NCBI GenBank assembly: GCA_023818785.1
Contig: JAMWCO010000005.1
Span: 1-21,806, forward strand
DNA length: 21,806 bases
Reading direction: 5' to 3'
DNA from: Candidatus Omnitrophota bacterium
Lineage (GTDB): Bacteria > Ratteibacteria > UBA8468 > B48-G9 > JAFGKM01
Shown here: piece by piece, positions 13,638-21,806 of the stretch
How positions within the stretch are numbered: position 1 is the first letter of the stretch
How the letters are laid out: the number at the start of each line of letters is the position of its first letter
The notes under the pieces: model-generated
Databases searched by the model: none
What the model saw: only the letters and a program-made list of their open reading frames with translations
Told to the model about the DNA's origin: nothing
Translations under genes and position numbers: made by a program

Positions 13638-14450
13638 ATGGAAAAGATAAGAGAGCCAGTTGTAAGTGGTTATTTTTATCCTTCTGGAAAAAGTCATCTT
13701 TTAAGGATGCTTGAGACATTTATTGATAGAAAAGAGATAAAAGAAAAAGTCATTTCATGTATTTGTCCACATGCAGGTTATATTTATTCAGGGAAAACAG
13801 CAGGTCTTACATATTCAAAAATTGAAATTCCAGAAATAGTTATAATTTTAGGACCAAATCATACTGGTTATGGAGAACCATATTCAGTCTCTGACCATGA
13901 TAAGTGGCTTACTCCACTTGGAGAAGTTGAAATAGATAAAGAAATAGTAGAAAAACTTGTTGAAAAAAGTAGATATTTACAGAAAGATGAAATTGCACAT
14001 ATAAGAGAACATTCAATAGAAGTCCAAATTCCATTTTTACAATTTTTAAAAAGGGATTTTAAAATAGTTCCAATAACTCTAATGGGATATGTTGATAACC
14101 CTGCATGGTATGAAATAGGAGAGGTAATTGGCCAGGTTATAAAAGAAAGTAAAAAAAATTGTTTAATAGTTGCAAGTTCAGATATGACACATTATGAACC
14201 ACATAAAATAGCAGAGGAAAAAGATAATTATGTTATTGAGGCAATATGTGATTTAAATGAAGATGAAGTTATAAGAAGGATAGAGGAGAAAGATGTAAGT
14301 ATGTGTGGATATTCTGGAGTAATTGTAAGTATAGTTGCTTCAAAAATTCTTGGTGGTAAAAAAGGAGAACTTGTTTATTATACAACAAGTGCAGAAGCAT
14401 CAAAAGATTATTCACAGGTTGTTGGATATGCTGGAATAATAATAAAATAA
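13638..14450 (+). CDS. MEMO1 family protein (AmmeMemoRadiSam system protein B)
   Basis: A 270-residue member of the MEMO family, structurally related to non-haem-iron LigB-type dioxygenases. The motifs are PHAGYIYSGKTAG (from residue 44), GPNHTGYG (72-79), EHSIEVQIPFLQ (124-135), SSDMTHYE (180-187) and MCGYSG (222-227). His45, His75, His185 and Cys223 correspond to conserved pocket residues; human MEMO1 binds copper or iron with two His and a Cys. The bacterial role is unknown, but it co-occurs with AMMECR1 and a radical SAM protein; here the radical SAM gene is directly upstream and no AMMECR1 gene is in the window. A promoter lies in the 40-base gap. Confidence 0.92.
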   Translation: MEKIREPVVSGYFYPSGKSHLLRMLETFIDRKEIKEKVISCICPHAGYIYSGKTAGLTYSKIEIPEIVIILGPNHTGYGEPYSVSDHDKWLTPLGEVEIDKEIVEKLVEKSRYLQKDEIAHIREHSIEVQIPFLQFLKRDFKIVPITLMGYVDNPAWYEIGEVIGQVIKESKKNCLIVASSDMTHYEPHKIAEEKDNYVIEAICDLNEDEVIRRIEEKDVSMCGYSGVIVSIVASKILGGKKGELVYYTTSAEASKDYSQVVGYAGIIIK

Positions 14451-14451
14451 A

Positions 14452-16353
14452 GTGTTCATTTTAAATTTATTTATTTTATCTCTTAATAGTTTTTTTCTCA
14501 CAGGAATCTTTAATATAGAAAGTTGGTGTGAGTTTTTTTCTATTTTTATAATATTTTTTTATTCACAAATTCTCGGAATTTCAATAATTCTTGGACTTCT
14601 TAATCTTCTCTATCCAAAATATATTATACTTTCCTTTCTACTTATATTGGTTCTAATTTTACCTTTTATAAAAAAAATAAAAATACCAGAAATAAAAGGA
14701 ATAGATAAAAAAATTTCAGTTATTCTTTCTATTGGCTTTTCTGCACATATTTTACATATTTTAACTATATTTTTGCTTCCACCCTTAACAACAGATGGAC
14801 TTTTATACCATTTACCATTTGCAGTCCATTATTATAAAACTCATTCCATTTCTTTACCAAATTTATATTTTACAGATATTGGTATGACATATTATCCAAT
14901 TGGTGGAGAAATCTTTTATCTTTTTTCTTTACTTTCAGAAAAAGAATTTTTATTTAAATATACTCAATTCCCTTTTCTTATACTTGGTTCATTATCTCTT
15001 TTCCTTATTTCAAAGTCATTTGGTCTTTCTGATTTTTTGTCTGTAGTTTCTGCACTTTGTTTTTCTCTTGTAAAGCCAATTTTTAATGAGTCATCTATGT
15101 GTTTTGTTGATTTAATTATGGCAGGAACTTTTATATCATCAATATATTTCTTTAAAAAGAAAGAGAGAAAATATATCCCAATAGGAATCCTTTCTTTATC
15201 AATCCTACTTTCAGTAAAAACATTATCTATTATTTTTGCAATTTTAACTTTGCCATTTTTATTTGAAAAAAAAGAAGGAAGATATACAAAGTTATTTTAT
15301 TTTTCAATTCTTTACCTTTTATCTTTTGGTCTTTTTTCTTATTGGAAAAATTTTTTATTAACTGGTAATCCATTTTATCCTGCTGAAACAAAAATTGCTA
15401 ATTTTGTTTTGTTCAAAGGAGCATATATTTACCCTAAAATACCTATTTTAAATAAAATAAAAAATTTATTCCATATTCTTATCTTTTCCTCTCTCCATAT
15501 AGACCCATCTTTAAATTTAAAAATATTACTTTTCCTATTTTTTTTAATTTCTTTTATTCTCTCCTTAAAGATAAAAAAACTACTTTTATTCAATTTAATT
15601 TTCCCAATTTCAATTTTCCTCTATTGTTTTTTAGTCCCGCCTTATTATTATCAAATTAGACACCTTTTACCTATTTATGGAATATTATGTTTTTCTTTAA
15701 TTTATCCATTTAAAAGATTTGAATATTTCTGTATTCCTATATTTTTGTATATATGTTTTTCTGTGATAAAATATATTTTCCTTCCAAGACTTTTTATAAT
15801 ATTTTTTATTTTAGCAATCCCTTTTTATTTTGCATCACATTTTAAAAAAAGAATTCTTTATCTTTTTTACTTTCTTTTTTTTATTATTTTTTTAATTTTT
15901 GAGATTTTTAAGACAGATTTATTTTATGAAAAAACAAAATTTATGTTCTGGAAAGCATTTTATAAAGAAGAAGGAGAAATATGGGAATTTGTTCAGAAAA
16001 ACTCAAAAGATGGGAAAAATATTGCTTATGTAGGTTGTTTTTTTATATATCCTTTCTATGGAAACAAATTCCAAAATAATGTTTTTTACCAATCAGTAAA
16101 TTCAATAGAGACATTGCCTGTTTTCAAATATAAAGAAAAAATAGAATTTCCAGGTAAAGATGTTGAAAACTTATATAGAAAAAATCCTTCTTACAAATTA
16201 TGGATTTTTGGTTTAAAGAATAAAAAAATTGATTGGATAATAATTAAGAAGGACAAAGATTATATAGAAAAAAATTGGATAGAAAAAAATAATGAGATTT
16301 TTAAACTTATTTTTTCAAATGACTATGCAGAAATTTATGAAATTTTATTTTAA
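14452..16353 (+). CDS. polytopic membrane protein, GT-C glycosyltransferase-like
   Basis: A 633-residue protein with roughly eleven to thirteen hydrophobic helices in the first 500 residues and a soluble C-terminal tail (about 505-633). The first large loop after the second or third helix contains TTDGLLYHLPFAVHYY (from residue 113); an acidic residue followed by a Tyr-His-Pro segment at this place recalls the catalytic loop of GT-C fold enzymes (ArnT, PMT, GT39/GT83-like), which use lipid-linked sugars. Residues YYYQIRHLLPIYG in a later loop also fit. The GTG start lies one base after the MEMO stop, with no clear ribosome-binding site; a later start is possible. Acceptor and donor are unknown. 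Confidence 0.6.
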   Translation: MFILNLFILSLNSFFLTGIFNIESWCEFFSIFIIFFYSQILGISIILGLLNLLYPKYIILSFLLILVLILPFIKKIKIPEIKGIDKKISVILSIGFSAHILHILTIFLLPPLTTDGLLYHLPFAVHYYKTHSISLPNLYFTDIGMTYYPIGGEIFYLFSLLSEKEFLFKYTQFPFLILGSLSLFLISKSFGLSDFLSVVSALCFSLVKPIFNESSMCFVDLIMAGTFISSIYFFKKKERKYIPIGILSLSILLSVKTLSIIFAILTLPFLFEKKEGRYTKLFYFSILYLLSFGLFSYWKNFLLTGNPFYPAETKIANFVLFKGAYIYPKIPILNKIKNLFHILIFSSLHIDPSLNLKILLFLFFLISFILSLKIKKLLLFNLIFPISIFLYCFLVPPYYYQIRHLLPIYGILCFSLIYPFKRFEYFCIPIFLYICFSVIKYIFLPRLFIIFFILAIPFYFASHFKKRILYLFYFLFFIIFLIFEIFKTDLFYEKTKFMFWKAFYKEEGEIWEFVQKNSKDGKNIAYVGCFFIYPFYGNKFQNNVFYQSVNSIETLPVFKYKEKIEFPGKDVENLYRKNPSYKLWIFGLKNKKIDWIIIKKDKDYIEKNWIEKNNEIFKLIFSNDYAEIYEILF

Positions 16354-16371
16354 AAATGTTAAAATAATTTT

Positions 16372-16956
16372 ATGAAGAGAAAATATATTTTTAAAAGGAA
16401 GACAAAAGAAACAGATATTGAAATTGATATTAAGATTGATGGAAAAGGGAACTATAAAATTGAAACACCTATTGGATTTTTAAATCATATGCTTGAACTT
16501 TTTTGTAAATTTTCAAATTTTGATTTAAAAATAAAAGCAGAAGGAGATATAGAAGTTGATACTCATCATCTTGTTGAAGATATAGGAATATGTCTTGGTT
16601 TGGCAATAGATAAAGCAATTGGAGATAAAAAAGGTATTAAAAGATTTGGGTTTTCTTCTGTCCCTATGGATGATGTTTTGGTTAATATTTCACTTGATAT
16701 TTCAGGTAGACCATACCTTGCCTTTAATGTTCCTTTTATTAAAGGAAGGAAAGGGAGTTTTGAAATTGAGGATGCAAAAGAATTTTTAAAAGGACTTGTT
16801 AATCATCTTGGTCTTACTTTACATATAAACCTTATTTATGGAGATAACTTACATCATATTTTAGAAGCAATCTTTAAAGGTCTTGGAATTGCTTTAAAGG
16901 ATGCAGTAAAAATAGAAGGGAAAGATATACCATCTACAAAAGGGAAAATTGACTAA
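16372..16956 (+). CDS. hisB: imidazoleglycerol-phosphate dehydratase
   Basis: Sixth step of histidine synthesis: dehydrates imidazole glycerol phosphate to imidazole acetol phosphate. The 194-residue single-domain form contains the metal-binding sets FLNHM (36-40), DTHHLVED (63-70), NHLG (144-147) and NLHHILEA (159-166), plus the terminal PSTKG (187-191). It is not fused to histidinol phosphatase. No other his gene is in the window, so histidine genes are scattered in this genome. The ATG has no Shine-Dalgarno site; TAAAAT lies six bases upstream, which may be a -10 box for a leaderless transcript. Confidence 0.96.
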   Translation: MKRKYIFKRKTKETDIEIDIKIDGKGNYKIETPIGFLNHMLELFCKFSNFDLKIKAEGDIEVDTHHLVEDIGICLGLAIDKAIGDKKGIKRFGFSSVPMDDVLVNISLDISGRPYLAFNVPFIKGRKGSFEIEDAKEFLKGLVNHLGLTLHINLIYGDNLHHILEAIFKGLGIALKDAVKIEGKDIPSTKGKID

Positions 16957-16957
16957 A

Positions 16958-17278
16958 ATGGAAAAAAAGGACTTACCAAATCCAAGAATTGCAGCATTAC
17001 TTTCTTTTGTATTTAATGGACTTGGTCAGATTTATAATGGAGAAATAAAAAAAGGACTAACTCTAATTTTTCTTTCGGGTCTTTCTCTTTTAATTTTAAT
17101 ACTTGGTGCTATTTTCCTTTTCTATTTTATTAAGACACTTCCTCCAATAAGTTTTTTGATATGGGGTGTATCTTTATTTCTCTTTGGATTAACTGGAATG
17201 ATAATAATAGGAGTTTATAGTATTTCCGATGCTTATAATAAGGCAAAGAAAATGTTAGAAAATGGAGAAAATACTTAA
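16958..17278 (+). CDS. small TM2-like membrane protein
   Basis: A 106-residue protein with a soluble N-terminus, PRIAALLSFVFNGLGQIYNG (residues 9-28), which resembles the TM2-domain entry motif (conserved G-x-G-x-x-Y-x-G), then hydrophobic helices at about 34-58 and 64-90 and a charged tail. Similar small proteins occur throughout bacteria with unknown function. The ATG at 16958 is one base after the hisB stop; a TTG at 16949 is less likely. Its last 17 bases overlap the xer start. Confidence 0.65.
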   Translation: MEKKDLPNPRIAALLSFVFNGLGQIYNGEIKKGLTLIFLSGLSLLILILGAIFLFYFIKTLPPISFLIWGVSLFLFGLTGMIIIGVYSISDAYNKAKKMLENGENT

Positions 17279-18137
17279 TAGGTTTATTGAGTATCTTGAA
17301 AATCAAAAAAACTATTCAAATAATACTATTAAAAGTTATAGAAAAGATATAAAACAATTTATTAATTTCTTGAAGGAAGAAAAGATTGATGATTTTGAGA
17401 AGGTTGATTATGATAAATTCATTAAATTTATAGGAAAACTTAAATTATCTGGTTTTAAAGAGAAAAGTATTAGTAGAAAAGTTGCTTCAATAAAATCATT
17501 TTATAAATTTCTTCTTTCAAGAAAATATATTAAAAAAAATCCTGCACTTTTAATTCAAACACCCAAAATTCCTGAAAAATTACCAAATTTTTTAACATAT
17601 AATGAGGTATTAAAAATTCTTGATATTCCACATAAAAATAGTTGGCAATTTTTAAGGGATAAATCAATTATTGAAATTTTATACTCAACTGGTATACGAG
17701 TTGGAGAACTTGCAAATTTAAAGATTGAAGATATAAATTTTGCAGATGAACTTATTAAAGTTAAAGGGAAAGGAAAAAAAGAAAGAATTCTCCCTATTGG
17801 AAAACCAGCACTTAATTCTTTGATAGAGTATATTGAAAAAAGACCAAATAAAAAAGAGAAATTTATTTTTTTAAATAAATATGGAAAAAGATTGACAGAA
17901 AGGAGTATTGAAAGAATTATAAAAAAATATTCATTAATATCAGGTATAAATAAAAAAGTTACACCACATACATTAAGGCATACTTTTGCAACACACCTTC
18001 TTGATAGAGGTGCTGACTTAAGAATTGTCCAAGAATTACTTGGACATGAAAGGATAACAACAACACAAATTTATACACATTTAACTATTGAAAAACTCAA
18101 AGAACTTTATGAGAAATTTCATCCAAGAAGTAAATAA
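17262..18137 (+). CDS. xer: Xer-type tyrosine recombinase
   Basis: Site-specific recombinase of the XerC/XerD group, which resolves chromosome dimers at dif in the septal region. The 291 residues have the N-terminal SAM-like core-binding domain (about 1-90, with NYSNNTIKSYRKDIKQFINF) and the catalytic domain with all six active residues: Arg146 (TGIRVGEL), Lys170 (KGKGKKER), His236 and Arg239 (HTLRHTFATH), His262 (LLGHERI) and Tyr271 (IYTH). Length and ending (FHPRSK) fit Xer rather than phage integrases. Whether it is XerC, XerD or a lone recombinase cannot be told, and no dif-like site is recognised. It overlaps the preceding gene by 17 bases and converges on tkt with a 16-base gap. Confidence 0.9.
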   Translation: MEKILNRFIEYLENQKNYSNNTIKSYRKDIKQFINFLKEEKIDDFEKVDYDKFIKFIGKLKLSGFKEKSISRKVASIKSFYKFLLSRKYIKKNPALLIQTPKIPEKLPNFLTYNEVLKILDIPHKNSWQFLRDKSIIEILYSTGIRVGELANLKIEDINFADELIKVKGKGKKERILPIGKPALNSLIEYIEKRPNKKEKFIFLNKYGKRLTERSIERIIKKYSLISGINKKVTPHTLRHTFATHLLDRGADLRIVQELLGHERITTTQIYTHLTIEKLKELYEKFHPRSK

Positions 18138-18153
18138 TTCCCAAAAATCTTTT

Positions 18154-20064
18154 TTATTTTCCTAATAGATTTTTAATTTTTCTTATTACACTTTCAGGGT
18201 CAAGTCCTTGACTTTTAAATAATTCATCAGGAGTCCCAGATGCACCATAATTTTTTATCCCAAATCTTAAAAATTTAACATTGTAATCATTTTCAGAAAG
18301 ATATAAAGCAACTGTTGAAGCAAGACCTGTATCTATATGGTGGTCTTCGTATGTAATTATTAAACCTGTATCTACTGCTATTTTCATTTTTTCTTCATCA
18401 ATTGTAATTGGACAACTAAAATTCATAACTCCTATACTTATTCCCTCTTCTTTAAGTTTTTCATAAATATTAATTGCTCTATAAACCATACATCCATAAG
18501 TTAAAATATATCCATCTTTCCCATTTCTTATTATATCTGCCTTTCCATATTCAAAATTATAATTTTCATCAAAAAATATCTCTCCATTTTCATTTAAAAT
18601 AATAGGTAATTTACTCCTTCCCATTCCAACAAACCAGTTCCCTTCTTTATCAATAATATATCTGATAACTCTATCTGTTTGATTTGGGTCTGCAGGTATT
18701 ATAATTTTAAACCCATATAAATTTCTCAATACACCTATATAATCAATACATTGGTGTGTTTTACCATCTTCTCCTACATCAAGACCAAGATGTGTACATA
18801 CAAGTTTTAGATTTGTAAAATTTTGGTCATTAAGTCTTTCCTGATTAAATGTCTCATCTACTCCAAATACACCAAAATCAGAGAAAAATGTTATAAATCC
18901 AGATGTTGAAATTGCTCCACTTATTACTGCTGCATGATGTTCTTGAATTCCAACTTGAAAAAATCTTTCTGGAAATTCTTTCTCAAATAGGTCTGTTTTT
19001 ACACTTGTTGCAAGGTCACAATCAAAAACGACTATTGGATAATCTTTATTTTCTTTATTTATTCTTGCCAAATCTAAAAGTGCCTTACCATAAGCAGTTC
19101 TATTATCTGTTTTTTCTTCTTTTCCATATATTATTGGCTTCCCTTTATTTATACTTGGAGAAAAATAAAATTTCCTTTCAGGATAATTCCATCTCTTTTC
19201 TCTCAATTTTTTATATTTTTCTAAAACAGGTTCAAGACCTATTACTTCCATTGCTTTTTTATATTCTTGTTCACTTAATGGTTTTCCATGATATCTATAA
19301 TCATTTTCTATAAAACAGACCCCTTTACACATAATAGTATTGGCAATAATACATACAGGCTTATTAATATATATTGCTTTCCTTATTGATTGATAGATTT
19401 GTGAAAAATTATGACCATCACATTCAATTACATCCCATCCATCTGCTATATAATTTTCTTTAATTCTACATGGCATAACCTTTTCAACATTTCCACTTAT
19501 CTGGACTTTATTGTAATCAATAATAACTTTTAAATTATTCAAACCATACTTTATTGCAAATCTTCTACCTTCTCCTACCTGCCCTTTTGTCTGTTCGCCA
19601 TCACTCATTAAGACAAATGTAAAAGAGTTTCTGTTTTTCAATTTATCAGCAAGAGCAAATCCACATCCAGCAGATAACCCCTGTCCAAGATTCCCTGTCC
19701 CCCATTCAACACCTGGAACTTTCCTTACAATATGACCATCAAAAATACTTCCTGCTTTTCTAAAAGTACTTATTGCCATATCTATATCAAAAAATCCCAA
19801 TCTACCAAGAACAGAATAGACACCTGCAGAAGTATGTCCATGACTTATAATAATTTTGTCTCTCTCTGGGTCATCAATTTTTTTTGGAGATATATTTGAA
19901 TATGAAAAAACAATAAGATATATGTCTAAAGAAGAGAGAGCACCTCCTGGATGTCCTGAATTTGCAAGAGTTGTCATAGTTAAAATATCTCTTACACACT
20001 CTTTCCTCAAATTTTCAAGTTTTTCAATCTCTTCTAATGTTAAATTCTCTTTTTCAAACCCCAT
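18154..20064 (-). CDS. tkt: transketolase (single chain)
   Basis: Thiamine-diphosphate enzyme that moves two-carbon units between sugar phosphates in the non-oxidative pentose phosphate pathway. The 636 residues contain the N-terminal TPP domain (His38 in SGHPGG; ISHGH at 73-77; TGNLGQGLS; SDGEQTKGQ at 154-162 and Asn185 for Mg-TPP), the middle domain (GIQEHHAAVISGA with the catalytic Glu, SDFGVFGVDETFNQ, LGLDVGEDGKTHQ) and a C-terminal domain. The metal motif begins Ser-Asp-Gly rather than the common Gly-Asp-Gly and has Lys where many enzymes have Glu, as in a branch of transketolases with SDGEQxKGQ-type motifs. AAAGGAG lies just upstream of the ATG. It overlaps the upstream cstA gene by 11 bases. 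Confidence 0.93.
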   Translation of the reverse strand: MGFEKENLTLEEIEKLENLRKECVRDILTMTTLANSGHPGGALSSLDIYLIVFSYSNISPKKIDDPERDKIIISHGHTSAGVYSVLGRLGFFDIDMAISTFRKAGSIFDGHIVRKVPGVEWGTGNLGQGLSAGCGFALADKLKNRNSFTFVLMSDGEQTKGQVGEGRRFAIKYGLNNLKVIIDYNKVQISGNVEKVMPCRIKENYIADGWDVIECDGHNFSQIYQSIRKAIYINKPVCIIANTIMCKGVCFIENDYRYHGKPLSEQEYKKAMEVIGLEPVLEKYKKLREKRWNYPERKFYFSPSINKGKPIIYGKEEKTDNRTAYGKALLDLARINKENKDYPIVVFDCDLATSVKTDLFEKEFPERFFQVGIQEHHAAVISGAISTSGFITFFSDFGVFGVDETFNQERLNDQNFTNLKLVCTHLGLDVGEDGKTHQCIDYIGVLRNLYGFKIIIPADPNQTDRVIRYIIDKEGNWFVGMGRSKLPIILNENGEIFFDENYNFEYGKADIIRNGKDGYILTYGCMVYRAINIYEKLKEEGISIGVMNFSCPITIDEEKMKIAVDTGLIITYEDHHIDTGLASTVALYLSENDYNVKFLRFGIKNYGASGTPDELFKSQGLDPESVIRKIKNLLGK

Positions 20065-21703
20065 CTTTTCTCCTTTCTTTAATTTGAATAGACAAAATTT
20101 TTACTCCTTCATTCAATACAAAAATTGAGAGAACTATCAAAATTAAACTTATATTTCCTAAGAGAAAATTTTTATTTTTATAAAAATTTAACATACCTAT
20201 TATTAATGCTGTAATTGTTGTTAAAAACATTATAATTGCCGGAATTAAAATAGATATTGAATTTTTCTTTTTTATTAAAATATAACAACTACATAAAAGT
20301 AAGACAATTGCTGCTACAAGTTGATTTGAAGCACCAAAAACAGGCCAGATTTTCTGCCAACTCCCAAAAGCAAGATATCCAGAAAAAATAATTACCAGTA
20401 ATGTTGCAGTATATCTATTTTTTAAAAATTTTATTTTAAATGTCTGGCCAAAAAGTTCTTCTGTTATATATCTTGTTATTCTTGTTGCAGTATCAAGTGT
20501 TGTTAAGACAAAACTATTAATCATTATAATAGCAAACAATTTCCCTATTTTAGGGTCAAAAATTTTCTTTAAGATTTGTCCATATCCAGTTGCAAAAGTT
20601 CCAATCAAATCACCTTTTTTCATTAAGTCAGGATAATTTAATTCAGAAAAAGGAGATGACCAGAAAAGTCCAGCAGAAACACATAATAATGCTAAAATTG
20701 ATAAAAATCCTTCTGTAAGCATTCCTCCATATCCAATTTTCTTTACATCTTTTTCATTTATAATCTGTTTTGAAGTAGTTCCACTTGAAACAAGAGAATG
20801 GAATCCACTTATAGCACCACAAGCAATAGTAACAAACATAATAGGCCATAGAGTACCATTTGGAGAATAAAAAGATATATAGAATGGAACTTTAATTTTA
20901 GGATGCGAAGTTATAATTCCTAAGTATCCAAATAAAATACCTGAAAAAAGGATAAAGGAAGAAAGATAATCTCTTGGTTGTAAAAGTATATTAACTGGCA
21001 GAGTGCTTGCAACAAATGAGTAAATTAAAAGTATTAAAATCCATATTTTTAAAGGATTACCAAATTTTATTATTAAAGGTATCTCTTTCCCTAATAAGAA
21101 AAATAAAAAAAGTAAAAATAGACATAATATTGTTGAATAAAATATTGAAAAGTTTTTCTTATAAACAAGAAAACCAAATAATATTGCGTCAAATATAAGA
21201 AAAAATGTTGGGATTACAATTTTTGGTTCTTCTATAAATGTCTTTGCAGTTACACCTGCAAATACACTGACCACTAAAATTAAAGAAAACCATAAAAAAA
21301 GAGAGAAAAGAATTTTACTTTTTTCTCCAAGAACTTTCTTTGTTATATCTCCAACTGTTTGCCCTTCATTTCTTACACTTAAAATTAATGATGAAAAATC
21401 ATGGACTCCTCCAATGAAAATAGAACCAAGAAGAATCCATAAAAATGCAGGACCCCAACCAAATATAGATATAGCAATAACAGGACCTAAAATAGGGCCA
21501 GCACCCGCAATTGAAGAAAAATGGTGACCAAAAAGAATTAACCAGTGTTTTGCAGGAACATAGTCAACTCCATCTTTTTTCATAAGTGCAGGAGTAATTT
21601 TTCTCTCATCAATCTCCCATAGATTTTCAAAATATCTACCATAAAAAATATAGAATAAAATGAAAATTATTAAACCAATTCCTGCAATTAAAATAGAGTC
21701 CAT
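20054..21703 (-). CDS. cstA: CstA family carbon starvation protein (peptide/pyruvate transporter)
   Basis: Inner-membrane carrier of the CstA family, known in enterobacteria for uptake of pyruvate or peptides during carbon shortage. From the ATG at 21703 the protein has 549 residues and about 14 hydrophobic helices. Family signatures lie near the N-terminus: DYVP (47-50), GHHF (59-62), AGAGPILGP (66-74), HDF (101-103) and RNEGQ (111-115); later GFHSLVSSGTTSKQI, TLDTATRITRY and the FGASNQLVAA motif also fit. The TTG at 21715 is rejected since GGAGGT lies between it and the ATG. At 549 residues it is of the shorter class than E. coli CstA (about 700). It is translationally coupled to tkt. Confidence 0.93.
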   Translation of the reverse strand: MDSILIAGIGLIIFILFYIFYGRYFENLWEIDERKITPALMKKDGVDYVPAKHWLILFGHHFSSIAGAGPILGPVIAISIFGWGPAFLWILLGSIFIGGVHDFSSLILSVRNEGQTVGDITKKVLGEKSKILFSLFLWFSLILVVSVFAGVTAKTFIEEPKIVIPTFFLIFDAILFGFLVYKKNFSIFYSTILCLFLLFLFFLLGKEIPLIIKFGNPLKIWILILLIYSFVASTLPVNILLQPRDYLSSFILFSGILFGYLGIITSHPKIKVPFYISFYSPNGTLWPIMFVTIACGAISGFHSLVSSGTTSKQIINEKDVKKIGYGGMLTEGFLSILALLCVSAGLFWSSPFSELNYPDLMKKGDLIGTFATGYGQILKKIFDPKIGKLFAIIMINSFVLTTLDTATRITRYITEELFGQTFKIKFLKNRYTATLLVIIFSGYLAFGSWQKIWPVFGASNQLVAAIVLLLCSCYILIKKKNSISILIPAIIMFLTTITALIIGMLNFYKNKNFLLGNISLILIVLSIFVLNEGVKILSIQIKERRKDGV

Positions 21704-21726
21704 TTTTACCTCCAAAATTTTATTTA

Positions 21727-21755
21727 AATTTACACTCTTTTCTTTATCTCGTCAA
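21727..21755 (-). promoter_or_regulatory. promoter of the cstA-tkt operon
   Basis: On the minus strand TTGACG (21750-21755), a 17-base spacer and TAAATT (21727-21732). The start would be near 21720, about 17 bases before the ATG. The remaining 21756-21806 holds no recognised feature. Confidence 0.5.
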
Positions 21756-21806
21756 TTTTTCGCACAAATGGTACCTTGATGACAATCTTTCTTTAGATTT
21801 ATTTTT

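Noticed and set aside
18138..18153. Bidirectional terminator between xer and tkt
   Set aside because: The short gap is A/T-rich but forms no convincing hairpin.
18903..19313. 136-codon plus-strand reading frame inside the transketolase gene
   Set aside because: It is the antisense shadow of a well-conserved protein, with Leu/His-rich low-complexity sequence and no family resemblance.
1..21806. CRISPR array or toxin-antitoxin/defence island
   Set aside because: No regularly spaced repeats and no nuclease, toxin or Cas-like proteins were recognised; the genes are metabolic or housekeeping.

Overview
This window comes from a very AT-rich bacterium (roughly 28-30 % GC by eye). Proteins are rich in Lys, Ile and Glu, arginine is mostly AGA, and TGA is a true stop (for example secG and the SPASM gene), so the code is the standard bacterial one. 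Serine and histidine biosynthesis, an O2-independent radical-SAM complement, SecG, RNase Y and a single-chain transketolase suggest a free-living anaerobe or facultative anaerobe, perhaps from a poorly cultured lineage; the sequence does not allow a firm taxonomic call. No prophage, complete insertion sequence or CRISPR array is seen. Genes are tightly packed, many overlap by a few bases, and several consensus sigma-70 promoters can be read.

Layout. 1-404 (minus): secG followed by the start of a metallophosphoesterase, behind a TTGACA promoter with a perfect 10-bp palindrome just upstream. 707-2501 (plus): Gfo/Idh/MocA oxidoreductase and a TIM-barrel sugar isomerase/epimerase, a polyol or sugar catabolic pair. 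2507-2754 (minus): tRNA-Leu(TAA) with a GC-rich, hairpin-filled tail that ends in a second copy of the tRNA 3' end. 2888-6826 (plus): serA, rny, nfi. 6818-8824 (minus): an IS630-type DNA-binding protein without its catalytic domain, in an operon with a radical SAM/SPASM enzyme. 8914-10227 (plus): ECF sigma factor, soluble zinc anti-sigma factor and Hsp20. 10267-11205: thioredoxin reductase. 11296-18137 (plus): flavodoxin-like protein, RidA, a DUF192-like exported protein, a cysteine-rich radical SAM protein, MEMO1-family protein, a GT-C-like membrane protein, hisB, a TM2-like membrane protein and a Xer recombinase. 18154-21703 (minus): cstA and transketolase.

How the genes may work together. 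The sigma/anti-sigma/Hsp20/TrxB/flavodoxin/RidA stretch looks like a redox and protein-damage response zone: the anti-sigma factor has the full zinc-thiol motif and no membrane anchor, as in cytoplasmic redox or metal sensors. The radical SAM plus MEMO pair belongs to the widespread but functionally unsolved AmmeMemoRadiSam grouping, here without the AMMECR1 partner. CstA and transketolase overlap and would link uptake of a small carbon compound to central carbon metabolism.

The most unusual non-coding features are the tRNA-Leu tail duplication (2507-2669), a perfect 12-bp hairpin that buries the ribosome-binding site of the RNase Y gene (4549-4580), direct repeats around the promoter of the transposase-derived regulator (8834-8868), a 33-bp dispersed repeat of which one copy supplies the stop codon of trxB (550-582 and 11178-11210), and several promoters placed so close to the ATG that the mRNAs should be leaderless.
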